DNA from: Streptomyces sp. AC558_RSS880
Lineage (GTDB): Bacteria; Actinomycetota; Actinomycetes; Streptomycetales; Streptomycetaceae
NCBI RefSeq assembly: GCF_019049255.1
Contig: NZ_JAGMUJ010000070.1
Location: 1-33,433 of the forward strand
Reading direction: 5' to 3'
DNA length: 33,433 nt
Below, one piece after another: positions 9,301 through 18,109 of the stretch. Made by a program: the position numbers and the translations under genes. Numbering within the stretch: position 1 is the first letter of the stretch; the number at the start of each line of letters is the position of its first letter. The notes beneath the pieces are model-generated. The model was not told where the DNA came from. It saw only the letters and a program-made list of their open reading frames with translations, and made no database searches.

Positions 9301-12300
9301 CGCCGGCCGCGGGAGCGTCCGCTCTGGCTGGGCTCGGTGAAGTCGAACATCGGTCATACCCAGGCCGCCGCCGGAGTGGCGGGCGTGATCAAGACGGTGC
9401 AGGCGATGGCGCACGGCGTGCTGCCGCGTACGCTGCACGCCGATGAACCGACCGGCCGGGTCGACTGGTCGTCGGGGCGGTTGGCGCTGCTGACCCGGGA
9501 GGTGGAGTGGCCGAGGACGGACCGCCCGCGCCGGGCGGGGGTGTCCTCCTTCGGCATCAGCGGCACCAACGCCCATGTGGTGCTCGAGGAGGCTCCGGTG
9601 GATCGGGACACCCCGTCGCCGGTCTCCGTGGCGGACGACGGGGCCGGGAGCGGCCGTGTCGATGGCGGGGCGATGCCGGCGTCCGTGGCTGTTCCGGTGC
9701 CGGCGTCCGTGGCTGTTCCGGTGTCGGCGAGGAGCGAGCCGGGGCTGCGGGCCCAGGCGCGGCGGCTGTACGACCGGGTGGCCACCGACCCGGACGCGGC
9801 CCCGGTGGACATCGGGTACTCGCTCGCCACCACCCGCGCGGCCTTCGAGCACCGGGCCGTGGTGGTGGCCCGGGACCGTGCGGAACTGCTCACCTCCCTG
9901 CGGGCGGTGGCGGAGGGGGGAAGCCGGCCCGGGGTGCGGACGGGCACGTCCCGCCGCCAGGGACCGCTGGCCCTGCTCTTCACCGGCCAGGGCAGCCAAC
10001 GCGTGGACATGGGACGTGAGTTGTACGAGTCCCGGGAACTGCATCCAAGCTTCGCCCAGTCGTTCGACGAGAGCTGTTCCCTGCTCGACCCGATGCTGCC
10101 GGTGCCTTTGCGGGACGTCGTGTTCGCCGGCTCCGGCACGGAGACGGGCGTGCTCCTGCACACGACCCGGTTCGCACAGCCGGCGCTCTTCGCCCTGGAG
10201 ACGGCCCTGTTCCGGCTGCTCGAGGCCTGGGGTGTGCGCCCGAATCTGGTGGCCGGGCACTCGGTGGGCGAGGTGACCGCGGCGCATGTCGCCGGGGTGC
10301 TGTCCCTCGCGGACGCCTGCACCCTGGTGGCGGCCCGGGGCCGGCTGATGGACGCGCTGCCTTCGGGCGGTGCGATGGCTGCCGTGGCCGCCGACGCGGA
10401 CGAGGTGACCGCAGCGGTCGCCCGACTCGCCGGGGCAGGGCGTGCGGTGGAGATCGCCGCCGTCAACGGGCCCGCCTCAGTGGTCGTTTCCGGGGACGGG
10501 GCCGCGGTGCGGGAGACCGTCGCGTACTTCCGGAAGCGGGGCCGGTCCACGACGCCACTGCGGGTGAGCCACGCCTTCCACTCCGCGCTGATGGAACCCA
10601 TGCTGGCCGACTTCGCGGACGTGGTGCGGCGCCTCTCCTTCGCCATGCCGCGGATACCCCTGGTCAACGCCGTATCCGGCCGGGCTGCCACCGAAGAGGA
10701 GCTGAGCTCACCGGAGTTCTGGGTGGGCCATGTCCGCCGCCCGGTCCGCTTCGCCGATTCGGTGGCGTACCTCCAGGACCGGGGCGCGGCACACTACGTC
10801 GAGCTGGGGCCGGACGGAGTGCTCACCGGCCTGGTCCGCAGCTGCCTCGCCGCGACCGGAGCGGCTCCGGCGGACCCGGGGACGGCCGGAGCACCCGCCG
10901 GCGAGCGGACCCCGACGCCGCTGGTCCTGCCGACCCTGCGCGGAGCGCGGCCGGAGGCGGACGCCCTGCTCGACACCGTGGCCACGCTGCACGCCCATGG
11001 AGTGCCCGTCGACTGGCGGGCCGTCTTCGCCGGGCGCGGCGGGCGGCGCGTCACCCTGCCCACCTACGCCTTCCAGCGCCGCCGGTACTGGCTCGACGCC
11101 ACCCCGCGGCATCGGTCCACTCCCCCGCCGGACGCTCCGGCCCATCCACTGCTGTCGTCCCGTACCGTGACGGCCGACGACGACGGGTTGTTGCTGAGCG
11201 GGGTGCTCTCGGTGCACGACCAGCCCTGGCTGGCCGACCATGTGGTGGCGGGGACGGTACTGCTGCCGGCTGCCGCCTTCGTGGAGATGGCCCTGCACGT
11301 CGGTGAGTCGGCGGGCGCTCCCGTCCTGGACGAACTCGCCCTGACCGCGCCGCTGTCGCTGCCTGCGGACGGCACGGTCGAGCTGCAGGTGAAGGTATCG
11401 GGGCCGGACGGCACGGGACGGCGGACCGTGCTCTTCCACGCCCGGCCGCACACACCGGCGGGTGACCGGCCCTGGCATCGGCATGCCTCCGGGACGCTCG
11501 TACCGGAGCAGCAGCCGACGGACCGCGGAGCGGCTGCGGCCGCGACCGGGTCCGGGTCCGGGTCCGGGGCCGGGGCCACGCCCTGGCCCCCGCCCGGCGC
11601 GGTGCCGCTGCACGCCGCCGGTCCGGATGCCGACCCGTACGAGCCGCTGGCCGGAAGCGGGCTGAGCTATGGCCCCGCCTTCCGGGGCCTGCGCACCGCC
11701 TGGCGGCTCGGGAAGGAGCTGTACGCCGAGGTCGCGCTGCCCGAGGCCGCCGGGGCTCCGCTCCCGGGCGCGGGTGGCCCGGGGTTCGCCCTGCATCCGG
11801 CGCTGCTGGACGCGGCGCTCCACGCCCTGGCGCTCGACGGGCGCGCGGCGGACCGTGCCGGGACGGGCGGGACGGCTGGTGACGGGGTGTCCCTGCCGTT
11901 CGCCTTCGGCGGGGTGCGCCTGCACACGGCCGGCGCGCGGCGGTTGCGGGTGCGGATCGCTCCCGGGCCGGACGGGCGGGTCGGGGTGGAGCTGACCGAC
12001 CCGGCGGGCGCGCCGGTGGCCGCGGTACGTTCGCTGACGCTCCGGACCCTGCCGCGTACCGGATCGGGAACGGCGGATCCGGTCACCGGGGTTCTCCACC
12101 GGATGGACTGGGTGGCGCTGCCCGAGCCGCCCGTGCCTTCGGTGGCGCCCCCGTGGGGCGTCCTGGGCGCGGTGGGCACACGACCGGTGGATGTGCTCGC
12201 GCCCTGCGGCTCCGGTGTTCCGGTGTACGCCCACCCGGCGGCGGACGGCACGTCACCGGCCGTTCTCGTTGCCCCCTGCCCGCCCCCACCGGACACGGCC

Positions 12301-14844
12301 GACGGAGCACAGGACCCCGCGGCTCGGATGCGGTGGGCGGCGGGCTGGGCACTGGAACTGGTACAGCAGTGGCTCGCCGAACCCCGCCCGGCGGACTCCC
12401 GTCTCGTCCTCGTCACCTCCGGTGCCGTCACCCCGGACGATGGCGGTCCGGTTGACGGTGGCACCGGTTCCGGGGATTCCGGCGCATCCAGCGGATACGC
12501 GTCCCTACCGGCCCACGCGCCGGTGTGGGGGCTGGTCCGCTCGGCCCTGCGAGAGAATCCGGGCCGGTTCGCCCTGGTCGACATGGACGATCACCCCGAC
12601 TCCGTGCGCCTCCTCCCCGCCCTGCTGGCCGCTGCGGCGCCGGAGACGGTCGTACGGCGGGGAACCGCGTACGTACCGAAGCTGGTCCGGGTGGCCGGGG
12701 CCACGGAGGAACGGCGGTCCCGGCGGCGGCTCGATCCGGAGGGCACCGTCCTGGTCACCGGCGGTACGGGTTCCCTGGGCATGCTGGTGGCACGGCACCT
12801 GGTCACCGCCCATGGCGTCCGGCGTCTGCTGCTCGCCGGCCGACGCGGACCGGACGCGCCAGGGGTGGACGAACTCGTCGCGGAACTGGGCGAGTCGGGC
12901 GCCGAGGTGACCGTCCGGGCGTGCGACGTCGCGGACCGGACGGCGCTCGCCGCCCTGCTCGACTCAGTGCCTGCGGACCGTCCGCTGACCGGTGTGGTGC
13001 ACACCGCGGGGGTGCTGGACGACGGCATCGTCCCGGCGCTCACCGCCGACCGTCTGGAGCGGGTGCTGCGGCCCAAGGCGGACGCAGCCCTCGCTCTGCA
13101 CGAGCTGACCCGGGGACGCGACCTGGCGATGTTCGCGCTGTTCTCCTCGGCGGCGGGTACCTTCGGCTCCGCCGGTCAGGCCAACTACGCGGCCGCCAAC
13201 TGCGTGCTGGACGCCCTGGCACTGCACCGCGGACGGCTCGGTCTGCCCGGTACGTCGATCGCCTGGGGTCCCTGGCGGCAGAGCGAGGGCATGATGGCGC
13301 ACCTCACCGACACGGACCTGCGGCGGATGGCCCGCTCGGGATTCGGCCCGCTCGAGGCGGATGAGGGCCTGGCCCTCTTCGACGCAGCCGTGGCCGGTGA
13401 CGACCCGGTGGTGGTGGCGGCCCGCCTCGCCCCGGCCGCCCTGAGCGGCGGCGATCCAGCGGCGGCCCGGTCCCGGCCGCCTGTCCCCGGCGCGACGGGC
13501 ACGGACGGCGGGAGCGGAGCCCTGTTCGGCCGGCGGCTGGCGGCCGCCTCCCCGGGCGAGCGGGGCGGGTTGCTGCTCACCGAGGTGCGGGCCCTGGCGG
13601 CCTCGGTACTGGGTCACCCGGAGGGGACGGCCGCGATCGACGGGGACGACCTGCTGGCAGACCTGGGGCTCGATTCCCTGGCCGCGGTCGACCTGCGCAA
13701 CCTGCTCGTGACGTCGACGGGGCTGACGCTGCCGCCCACGCTGCTGTTCGACTTCCCGACCCCGCGCGCGGTCGCCGCCGAGTTGGCGGAGCGGTACGCC
13801 CGGGAAGCGGCTCCTCCCGACGTCACCGCCGCTCCCGGCGGCTTCGGCGCCCCCGAACGGCCGGATGCCATCGGCCACCCGGGCAGCACCGGCCGAACGG
13901 CGGACAACGGTGTTCCCGGCGGTCCGGGGACGGCCGGTCCACCGCAAGCCCCGGTGCGGGCCGGGGACGCACCGGACACCGAAGGTGCTTCGGATTCCCT
14001 GGGTGCGCTCTTCCGCGCCGCCTGCGACCGGGGGCGGACCTGGGACGGCATGGCGCTGCTCACCATCGCCGCACGCCTCCGCCCGGTCTTCGACAGCGCC
14101 GGGGCGCCCGGTGCGGCGCTCGACCCCGTCATGCTCGCACCGGACGGCGCAGGGCCCCCGCTGATCTGCTTCCCCGCCCTCAGCGCGCTCTCGGGGCCCC
14201 AGGAATACGCGCGCCTCGGCTCCGGACTGCGGGGCCTGCGGCCGGTCTCGGCGGTGCGGCACCCGGGTTTCGGGCACGGGGAAGCACTGCCGGCCACGCT
14301 GGACGCCCTCGTCACCGCCCAGGCCGCCACCGTCCGCGCGGCCGCAGGTGACGGACCGTTGGTCCTGTTGGGCCGCTCGGCCGGTGGCTGGGTGGCCCAG
14401 GCCGTGGCCGAGCGACTGGGGGCCGAAGGCTCCGCCCCGCTCGCCGTTGTCCTGGTGGACACCTATCCCAGCAGTGACGACCGAGGGCAGGTACTCTCCG
14501 CGATGACGTCGGACATGCTGCACCGGGCGGCGGAGTTCCTCCCGGCCGACCCGGCCCGGCTCACCGCCATGGCCGGGTACTTCGAGCTCTTCGCCGGCTG
14601 GAAGCCCTCGCGGCTCGCCTCCCCCACCCTCTTCGTACGGGCCCAGGACTCGCTGCCCGGCACAGAGCCCGCCCCGGTCTGGGATCTGCCACACACCGAA
14701 GTCACCGTGCCCGGGGACCACTTCACCGTACTGGAAGAGCATGCCCGTACCACCGCGCTCGCGGTCCACCACTGGCTGGCCGATCCGGACCGACGAACTC
14801 CCGATGCCTTGCACCTGTCAGAGGTTCCCGACGGCCCGCGCTGA
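6388..14844 (+). CDS. self-contained type I polyketide synthase: AL-ACP-KS-AT-DH-KR-ACP-TE
   Basis: This 2,818-residue cytosolic megasynthase starts at a GTG with GGGAGGG 9 bases upstream. The acyl-CoA ligase domain (1-530) has YTSGSSGTPKG at 191-201, YGSTE at 341 and catalytic Lys526 in RTASGKV. ACP1 carries its pantetheine on Ser584. KS begins at 644, with Cys816, His951 and His990. AT has Ser1292 in GHSVGE and HAFH at 1395, marking malonyl-CoA. DH has His1618 in HVVAGTVLLP and Asp1808. KR has TGGTGSLG at 2124, LDD at 2210-2212 (B type), Ser2254 and Tyr2267. ACP2 uses Ser2430. TE has Ser2664, Asp2691 and His2778, with the nucleophile in GRSAGG instead of the usual GHSxGG. No ER domain is seen. 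The expected cycle activates a carboxylic acid, adds malonate, reduces, dehydrates and releases an enoic acid. Whether it iterates is unknown. TTA codons at residues 233 and 388 suggest bldA dependence. Confidence 0.97.
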   Translation: MSTDTDIIRPLPESLREHARRLGEKVAFQDRRTRRTYSDLERRTGRLAGHVAGLGLARGERVAILLGNRVEAVESLLAVTRASGVGVPLDPGSSGAELARLLDDCGARVLITDEARLTRRRGLLSRPGLIVVVAEGGEEGGDTPPSGDSGALTGGAGAAGGVLRYEELACTEPGTPARDDLGLDETAWLLYTSGSSGTPKGVLSTQRNRLAPVAAGLVGVLGLSERDRVLWPLPLHHAMSQVVCVLGVTATGASAMLPPRFSVAEVLGELRRTDTPYTLLGGVPTTYSALLDAVRGEEGDGDGGGLGAPALRGCVSGGASAGSEFRRSFEAICRAPYLEHYGSTEAGPVTMTAPGDTTAAGSCGRVLPGTRVRVGGGPDGQDAGEGELWVSGPGVMAGYHGRPEATAEVLRDGWFRTGDLARIEASGELVITGRASELIIRGGANIHPSEVEAVLRRLPGVADAAVAGRPHPVFGEVPVGYLVPAPGSGVLDRGSVLAACRAELSAFKVPVELYEVENIPRTASGKVRRHALADRPARTLVTGAAGEPTADLLALVRSEVAAVLGCTAEAVESGTALRDLGMDSLTATVLRERLSAATGLPLSEAIAFDFPTAAALAAHLRSRSAAAPSGAGIAHRGVARSDDDPVVIVGMACRYPGGVASPEELWRLVADGTDAIGPFPADRGWDTEALYDPDPGRSGRTYVREGGFLSGVDRFDPGFFGISPREALAMDPQHRLLLEVAWEAFEHAGLVPRTLRGSSAGVYIGLMYSDYAGRITEVPEHVEGYLGIGSAGSVASGRIAYTFGLEGPAVTVDTACSSSLVALHLAAQALRRGECSFALAGGVTVMSGPSSFVEFSRQRALAPDGRCKAFGASADGTGWAEGAGMLLLSRLSEARRAGLPVLAVVRGSAVNQDGASNGLTAPHGPAQQRVIRQALVDAGLAPGDIDAVEAHGTGTRLGDVIEAEAFLATYGRRPRERPLWLGSVKSNIGHTQAAAGVAGVIKTVQAMAHGVLPRTLHADEPTGRVDWSSGRLALLTREVEWPRTDRPRRAGVSSFGISGTNAHVVLEEAPVDRDTPSPVSVADDGAGSGRVDGGAMPASVAVPVPASVAVPVSARSEPGLRAQARRLYDRVATDPDAAPVDIGYSLATTRAAFEHRAVVVARDRAELLTSLRAVAEGGSRPGVRTGTSRRQGPLALLFTGQGSQRVDMGRELYESRELHPSFAQSFDESCSLLDPMLPVPLRDVVFAGSGTETGVLLHTTRFAQPALFALETALFRLLEAWGVRPNLVAGHSVGEVTAAHVAGVLSLADACTLVAARGRLMDALPSGGAMAAVAADADEVTAAVARLAGAGRAVEIAAVNGPASVVVSGDGAAVRETVAYFRKRGRSTTPLRVSHAFHSALMEPMLADFADVVRRLSFAMPRIPLVNAVSGRAATEEELSSPEFWVGHVRRPVRFADSVAYLQDRGAAHYVELGPDGVLTGLVRSCLAATGAAPADPGTAGAPAGERTPTPLVLPTLRGARPEADALLDTVATLHAHGVPVDWRAVFAGRGGRRVTLPTYAFQRRRYWLDATPRHRSTPPPDAPAHPLLSSRTVTADDDGLLLSGVLSVHDQPWLADHVVAGTVLLPAAAFVEMALHVGESAGAPVLDELALTAPLSLPADGTVELQVKVSGPDGTGRRTVLFHARPHTPAGDRPWHRHASGTLVPEQQPTDRGAAAAATGSGSGSGAGATPWPPPGAVPLHAAGPDADPYEPLAGSGLSYGPAFRGLRTAWRLGKELYAEVALPEAAGAPLPGAGGPGFALHPALLDAALHALALDGRAADRAGTGGTAGDGVSLPFAFGGVRLHTAGARRLRVRIAPGPDGRVGVELTDPAGAPVAAVRSLTLRTLPRTGSGTADPVTGVLHRMDWVALPEPPVPSVAPPWGVLGAVGTRPVDVLAPCGSGVPVYAHPAADGTSPAVLVAPCPPPPDTADGAQDPAARMRWAAGWALELVQQWLAEPRPADSRLVLVTSGAVTPDDGGPVDGGTGSGDSGASSGYASLPAHAPVWGLVRSALRENPGRFALVDMDDHPDSVRLLPALLAAAAPETVVRRGTAYVPKLVRVAGATEERRSRRRLDPEGTVLVTGGTGSLGMLVARHLVTAHGVRRLLLAGRRGPDAPGVDELVAELGESGAEVTVRACDVADRTALAALLDSVPADRPLTGVVHTAGVLDDGIVPALTADRLERVLRPKADAALALHELTRGRDLAMFALFSSAAGTFGSAGQANYAAANCVLDALALHRGRLGLPGTSIAWGPWRQSEGMMAHLTDTDLRRMARSGFGPLEADEGLALFDAAVAGDDPVVVAARLAPAALSGGDPAAARSRPPVPGATGTDGGSGALFGRRLAAASPGERGGLLLTEVRALAASVLGHPEGTAAIDGDDLLADLGLDSLAAVDLRNLLVTSTGLTLPPTLLFDFPTPRAVAAELAERYAREAAPPDVTAAPGGFGAPERPDAIGHPGSTGRTADNGVPGGPGTAGPPQAPVRAGDAPDTEGASDSLGALFRAACDRGRTWDGMALLTIAARLRPVFDSAGAPGAALDPVMLAPDGAGPPLICFPALSALSGPQEYARLGSGLRGLRPVSAVRHPGFGHGEALPATLDALVTAQAATVRAAAGDGPLVLLGRSAGGWVAQAVAERLGAEGSAPLAVVLVDTYPSSDDRGQVLSAMTSDMLHRAAEFLPADPARLTAMAGYFELFAGWKPSRLASPTLFVRAQDSLPGTEPAPVWDLPHTEVTVPGDHFTVLEEHARTTALAVHHWLADPDRRTPDALHLSEVPDGPR
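9674..9721 (+). repeat. 24-bp perfect tandem duplication in the KS-AT linker
   Basis: The unit starting tgccggcgtccgtggctgtt occurs twice with no gap and no mismatch. In protein it doubles PASVAVPV around residues 1097-1112, between the KS and AT domains. It stays in frame and lengthens a flexible linker. Perfect identity suggests a recent slippage or duplication event. Confidence 0.9.
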
Positions 14845-14994
14845 CGCCCGAGGAGGCCGACTCCGCACATCGTGAGACGGAGGCGCGGGGCAATGGTGGT
14901 CACAGGTGAGTACCCGCGCTCATCACGCTTGCGGCCCGAGGCAGGAAACTCCGACCATGTTCGTCTGAGGTTCCCCGTTGCCCGGAGGGGCTGA

Positions 14995-15084
14995 TCAGCT
15001 GGCCAGAGCGGGTTGGCGGGGTTTCAGGTTCGCTCGTTCGGTCGCTGCCGGCTCGGCGTAGTGCTTCTCTTCGAACTCATGGAT
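14995..15084 (-). pseudogene. 3' tail of a transposase-like gene
   Basis: A minus-strand frame with strong G/C third positions reads HEFEEKHYAEPA, then NLKPRQPALAS and a TGA at 14995-14997. This type of ending (a Glu/His/Tyr cluster, then LKPRQPAL) recalls the extreme C-terminus of integrase-core transposases of IS3-like elements. Only 29 residues remain before the IS701 end at 15124. The assignment is tentative. Confidence 0.35.
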
Positions 15085-15123
15085 TCAGGGACAGCCGCGG
15101 TCCTCGGAGCGGCGGTCGGCGCG

Positions 15124-16574
15124 TTACCGGTAGTTCGTTGAATCCGGCGGTAGAGATCAATGCCGTGTCCGGTGGTGACCGCGTCGATCAGGGCCTGGAG
15201 CTCAGCGGGCGGGTCCTTGTCCGTCCAGGCTTGCCACCATCGGTTGAGGGTGACGGCGGTGGTGAGCCAGGAACGGATGGCGCGTAAGGCCCTGGGCCAG
15301 CAAGGCTGTTGGGGCTGGTGGGACGGGGCCGGTCCCCCTCTCTGGCCCCTCGTCGGGGCACGGGTCCGGCGCGGTGGCATCCAGGGGTCCGGGTGGGGAG
15401 AACCACTGGCCCCAGCAGAAGGAGAAGGCGCAGTTGACCAGGGTCTGGTGGCGGCGGATGGCGCGGTCGGAGCGGACCTGGAAGTCGGCCCAGCCGAGTT
15501 CGTCCTTGATCTGCTTGTAGCTTTGCTCGATCCAGGGCCGCAGGCCGTAGAGGCGGACGATCTCGGCAAGGTCGGCCGGCGGGTGCGGGCTGGTGGTGGC
15601 ATGGGGTGCTTCGGGGTGGGGCAGGTTGGTGGCCAGGTACCAGGTGGCCTTCTCCGGCAGGCCGGCTGGGTCGGTGGTGGCCACGACCAGTCGGCAGGGT
15701 GAGTCGGGGCCGTAGCCGCCCAGGCGGGCGTCAGCGGCCCACCAGGTCTCGGTGTGTCCGTCGCGGAAGTGACGCTCCACGGGTGTCCAGTCTCCGGGGC
15801 GCTTGGCATCGCGCCAGGTCAGGGCGTGGGCGGCGTCGACGGGGGTGTGTGGCTGGTCGGCCGGAGCCCAGGTGCCGCGGTGCGGCTCGAACGCGACCAC
15901 GTAGGCCAGGCCGGCCTCGCGCAGTGCGAGGTACCAGTCGTCGCTGACCGAGGAGGCGCAGTCGGCGACCACCGCCCGGCAGCCGAAGCCCGCCTCCTTC
16001 CCGCGGGCCGCGAGGGCAGCAGCCGGTTGCGGTTTCGTGCGGAAGGCCGGATCGGAGCGGCCGCGGGAGAAATGATCGGGCGGGGGTGTACGGAGTCGCG
16101 TGCAGCGGGTAGTACACACGGCCGTCGGTCCACACCGTGGTCACCGTGACGATGCCGTTGTCCGTCTTGCCCAGACGGCCCAGCCACTGCCGGCCCACGT
16201 GCGCGGTCGCCGTGCCGTCCTTGCGGTCCCCGGAGTCGTCGATCATGATGACCCCACCATCGTGCGGAGCCGTCGCCGAATCTGCACACAGCAGCTCAAG
16301 CCGCCGGTCGTTGACCCGCTCGTCCTCCCAGGGAGACTCGGACAGGAAGAACTGCAGCCGCTGCACCCCCGGCATCCCCGCACCGGCCACCGGCCACCGG
16401 CTCCGCCCCTGCCAGACAGGTGATCGTCTTGTTCCGCTCCCGCGGCGCCAGCAGTCCCGTCAGGTACTCGCGAAACCCCCGCCGCTGTGCCAGGCCGAAG
16501 AAGAGGTCGTCGAACCGGGCCGCGTACTCCTCCAACGGCCCCGGCGCAGGCGGGCACGGACGGCGAGCAGTCAT
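15124..16574 (-). pseudogene. IS701-type transposase with three frameshifts
   Basis: The ATG at 16574 has GGAGG 8-10 bases upstream and begins MTARRPCPPAPGPLEEYAARF. The product runs through three minus-strand frames. LLAPRERNKTITCLAGAEPV is in the first. VQRLQFFLSESPWEDERV and VIMIDDSGDRKDG (first catalytic Asp region) are in the second, joining near 16390. FGCRAVVADCASSVSDDW and WIEQSYKQIKDELGWADFQV (Glu region) are in the third, joining near 16085. RALRAIRSWLTTAVTLNRWW is in the first again, joining near 15320. All three shifts go the same way, as one-base insertions or two-base losses would. The C-terminal frame runs across the inverted repeat. The gene cannot encode an active enzyme as written. 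Confidence 0.85.
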
Positions 16575-16680
16575 ATCCAGCCTCCAGCAAGGCAGTTGAC
16601 TCCTACCCACCGGCCTACGGCCAACCGACCCGACCTGTCGTCAACCCACACCACCGCCCAATTTAACGAACTACCGGTAA
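15124..16680 (-). mobile_element. IS701-type insertion sequence (decayed), 1,557 bp
   Basis: Terminal inverted repeats are visible: TTACCGGTAGTTCGTTGAA at 15124-15142 and the complement of TTTAACGAACTACCGGTAA at 16662-16680, matching at 18 of 19 bases. The element contains one transposase gene on the minus strand, broken by three frameshifts. No clear target-site duplication is seen. Its right end lies about 10 bp from the end of the next IS701-type element. Confidence 0.8.
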
Positions 16681-16688
16681 TACTCCAG

Positions 16689-18078
16689 CTGTAGATCGCG
16701 ATCTTCATGTCTGGGCGGCTTGTCGCCGGTAGTGGCTGGCCTGGGATCGAGCCTGGTGGCGGCGTCGCCAGTGGGGCCAGTCGAGCCGGTGGGTCCTGCC
16801 GTGGACGGGCCGGATGACGAGCGCGGTGAACAGGCGCTGGATTTCGTTGCAGGTGAGCGGTATCAGTTCGTCCGGCTTTGGGTGGCGGGCATGTTCGTCG
16901 GCGCGGACGACGGTGAGGAAGGCGTGGTCGAGCATCGCGAAGGTGACCCAGCGGTGCCAGGGCATCCAACGTCTGACCTGGTGTTCGTCCAGTCCGGCCA
17001 GGCCCTTGCCGGACTGGAAGGTCTCCTCGACGGTCCATCTGCGTCCGGCGACCCGCACCGGGGTGGACAGCGGCACCTGGGCGGCTGAGTAGCAGCGGTA
17101 GAAGGCGAGTTCACCGGTTGCGGCGGACGAGCAACTGGTGGTGGCCGGGCCGGTTGTCGGCGAGGTCGGCCAGGGCCCAGTCGTAGAAGCGGTGTCCCTT
17201 GGCTCCGGCGCCGGCGGAGAGTTTCTGCCAGGCCCTCCGCGGTAGCTTCTTGATCAGGGCGTCGGCGCGGAACGTCCCCGTGCGGGTGGTGATCTGGTGG
17301 TCACGGGCGACGGCGAGTACGTAGCCGACCTGCCGTTTCTCCAGGGCGACGCGCAGGTGCGGGTTGGCTCCGTAGGCCTCGTCGCCGGCCACCCGGGATG
17401 CGGGGACCCCGACGTCCAGCGCGTGGGTGATCATACGGACTGCGAGGGCGGGCTTCGTAGCGAAGGAGACGTTGTCGGGTGTCCCCGCGGCCCGGCAGCG
17501 GGCTGCGTCCTCGGTCCATGGGCGCGGGACATACAGCTCCCGGTCTATCGCCGCGTGCCCGAACGGAGTCGAGTAGGCAAGGTAGACGGCGACCTGGGAG
17601 TTCTCGATGCGCCCGGCGGTGCCGGTGTACTGGCGCTGCGCCCTCACCGTGTGCGTGCCTTTCTTCAGGTCGCCAGTCTCCTCCACGACCAGCACCGCAT
17701 CCTCGTGGTGCAGGTGTTCGACGACGAAGCCGCGGATGTCATCGCGTACCGCGTCGGCATCCCACTCGGCCCTCGACAGCAGGTGTTGCAGACCGTGGGG
17801 GTTCGCGTCCCCGGCCTGCTCGGCGAGTGTCCAGCAGTTCTTGCGCGGCAGGTCCGACAACAGTCCGAGCACGAACGACCGTGCCCGGCGCCGGAATTCC
17901 ACCCGGGTAAACCGTCCCGCGATACGGCCCCTCAGAGCCTCGAATGCTTTCTGCCAGCGGCAGGATCTATGCTGTGACCTGCGGCAACCGTCAGATTTTC
18001 TGTCTTCACACACCGATGATCACCGGTGGCCGCACCCGTTCCCGGACCAGCCCCTACCAGCAAGATCGGGATCTGGAC
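16689..18078 (-). mobile_element. second IS701-type insertion sequence, about 1.39 kb
   Basis: Both proposed ends carry a palindromic core: AGATCGCGATCT at 16693-16704 and AGATCGGGATCT at 18063-18074. Read inward, the ends share about 15 of 20 bases. The transposase gene lies between them on the minus strand. The exact outer limits are uncertain by a few bases. The left end is almost fused to the neighbouring IS701 element. Confidence 0.55.
16705..18013 (-). pseudogene. IS701-type transposase, one frameshift
   Basis: A GTG at 18013 opens the gene. The body has NCWTLAEQAGDANPHGLQ, VLVVEETGDLKKGTHTV, QRQYTGTAGRIENSQVAVYL and VAGDEAYG, all typical of a second IS701 subgroup. The frame stops at 17111-17113 after HHQLLVRRNR. 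The product resumes one frame away with TGELAFYRCYSAAQVPLS and WTVEETFQSGKGLAGLDEHQ, which carries the third acidic residue, and ends at 16705. A small indel near 17115 explains this. The first catalytic position reads VVEETG where relatives usually have VVDETG, so the active site may also have decayed. Confidence 0.85.
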
Positions 18079-18109
18079 CCGAGCATCGACTCTGGAGTTG
18101 AATCGGCTG

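Noticed and set aside
7549..10287. 912-codon minus-strand open frame
   Set aside because: It lies opposite the PKS KS-AT region and is rich in Arg, Gly and His without domains; a mirror of the strong codon bias of the PKS gene.
12964..14814. 616-codon minus-strand open frame
   Set aside because: Opposite the KR, ACP and TE domains of the PKS; no domain or ribosome site, so a shadow.
6388..14844. Naming a specific known product for the PKS
   Set aside because: The AL substrate and the number of extension rounds cannot be read from sequence; any product name would be a guess.
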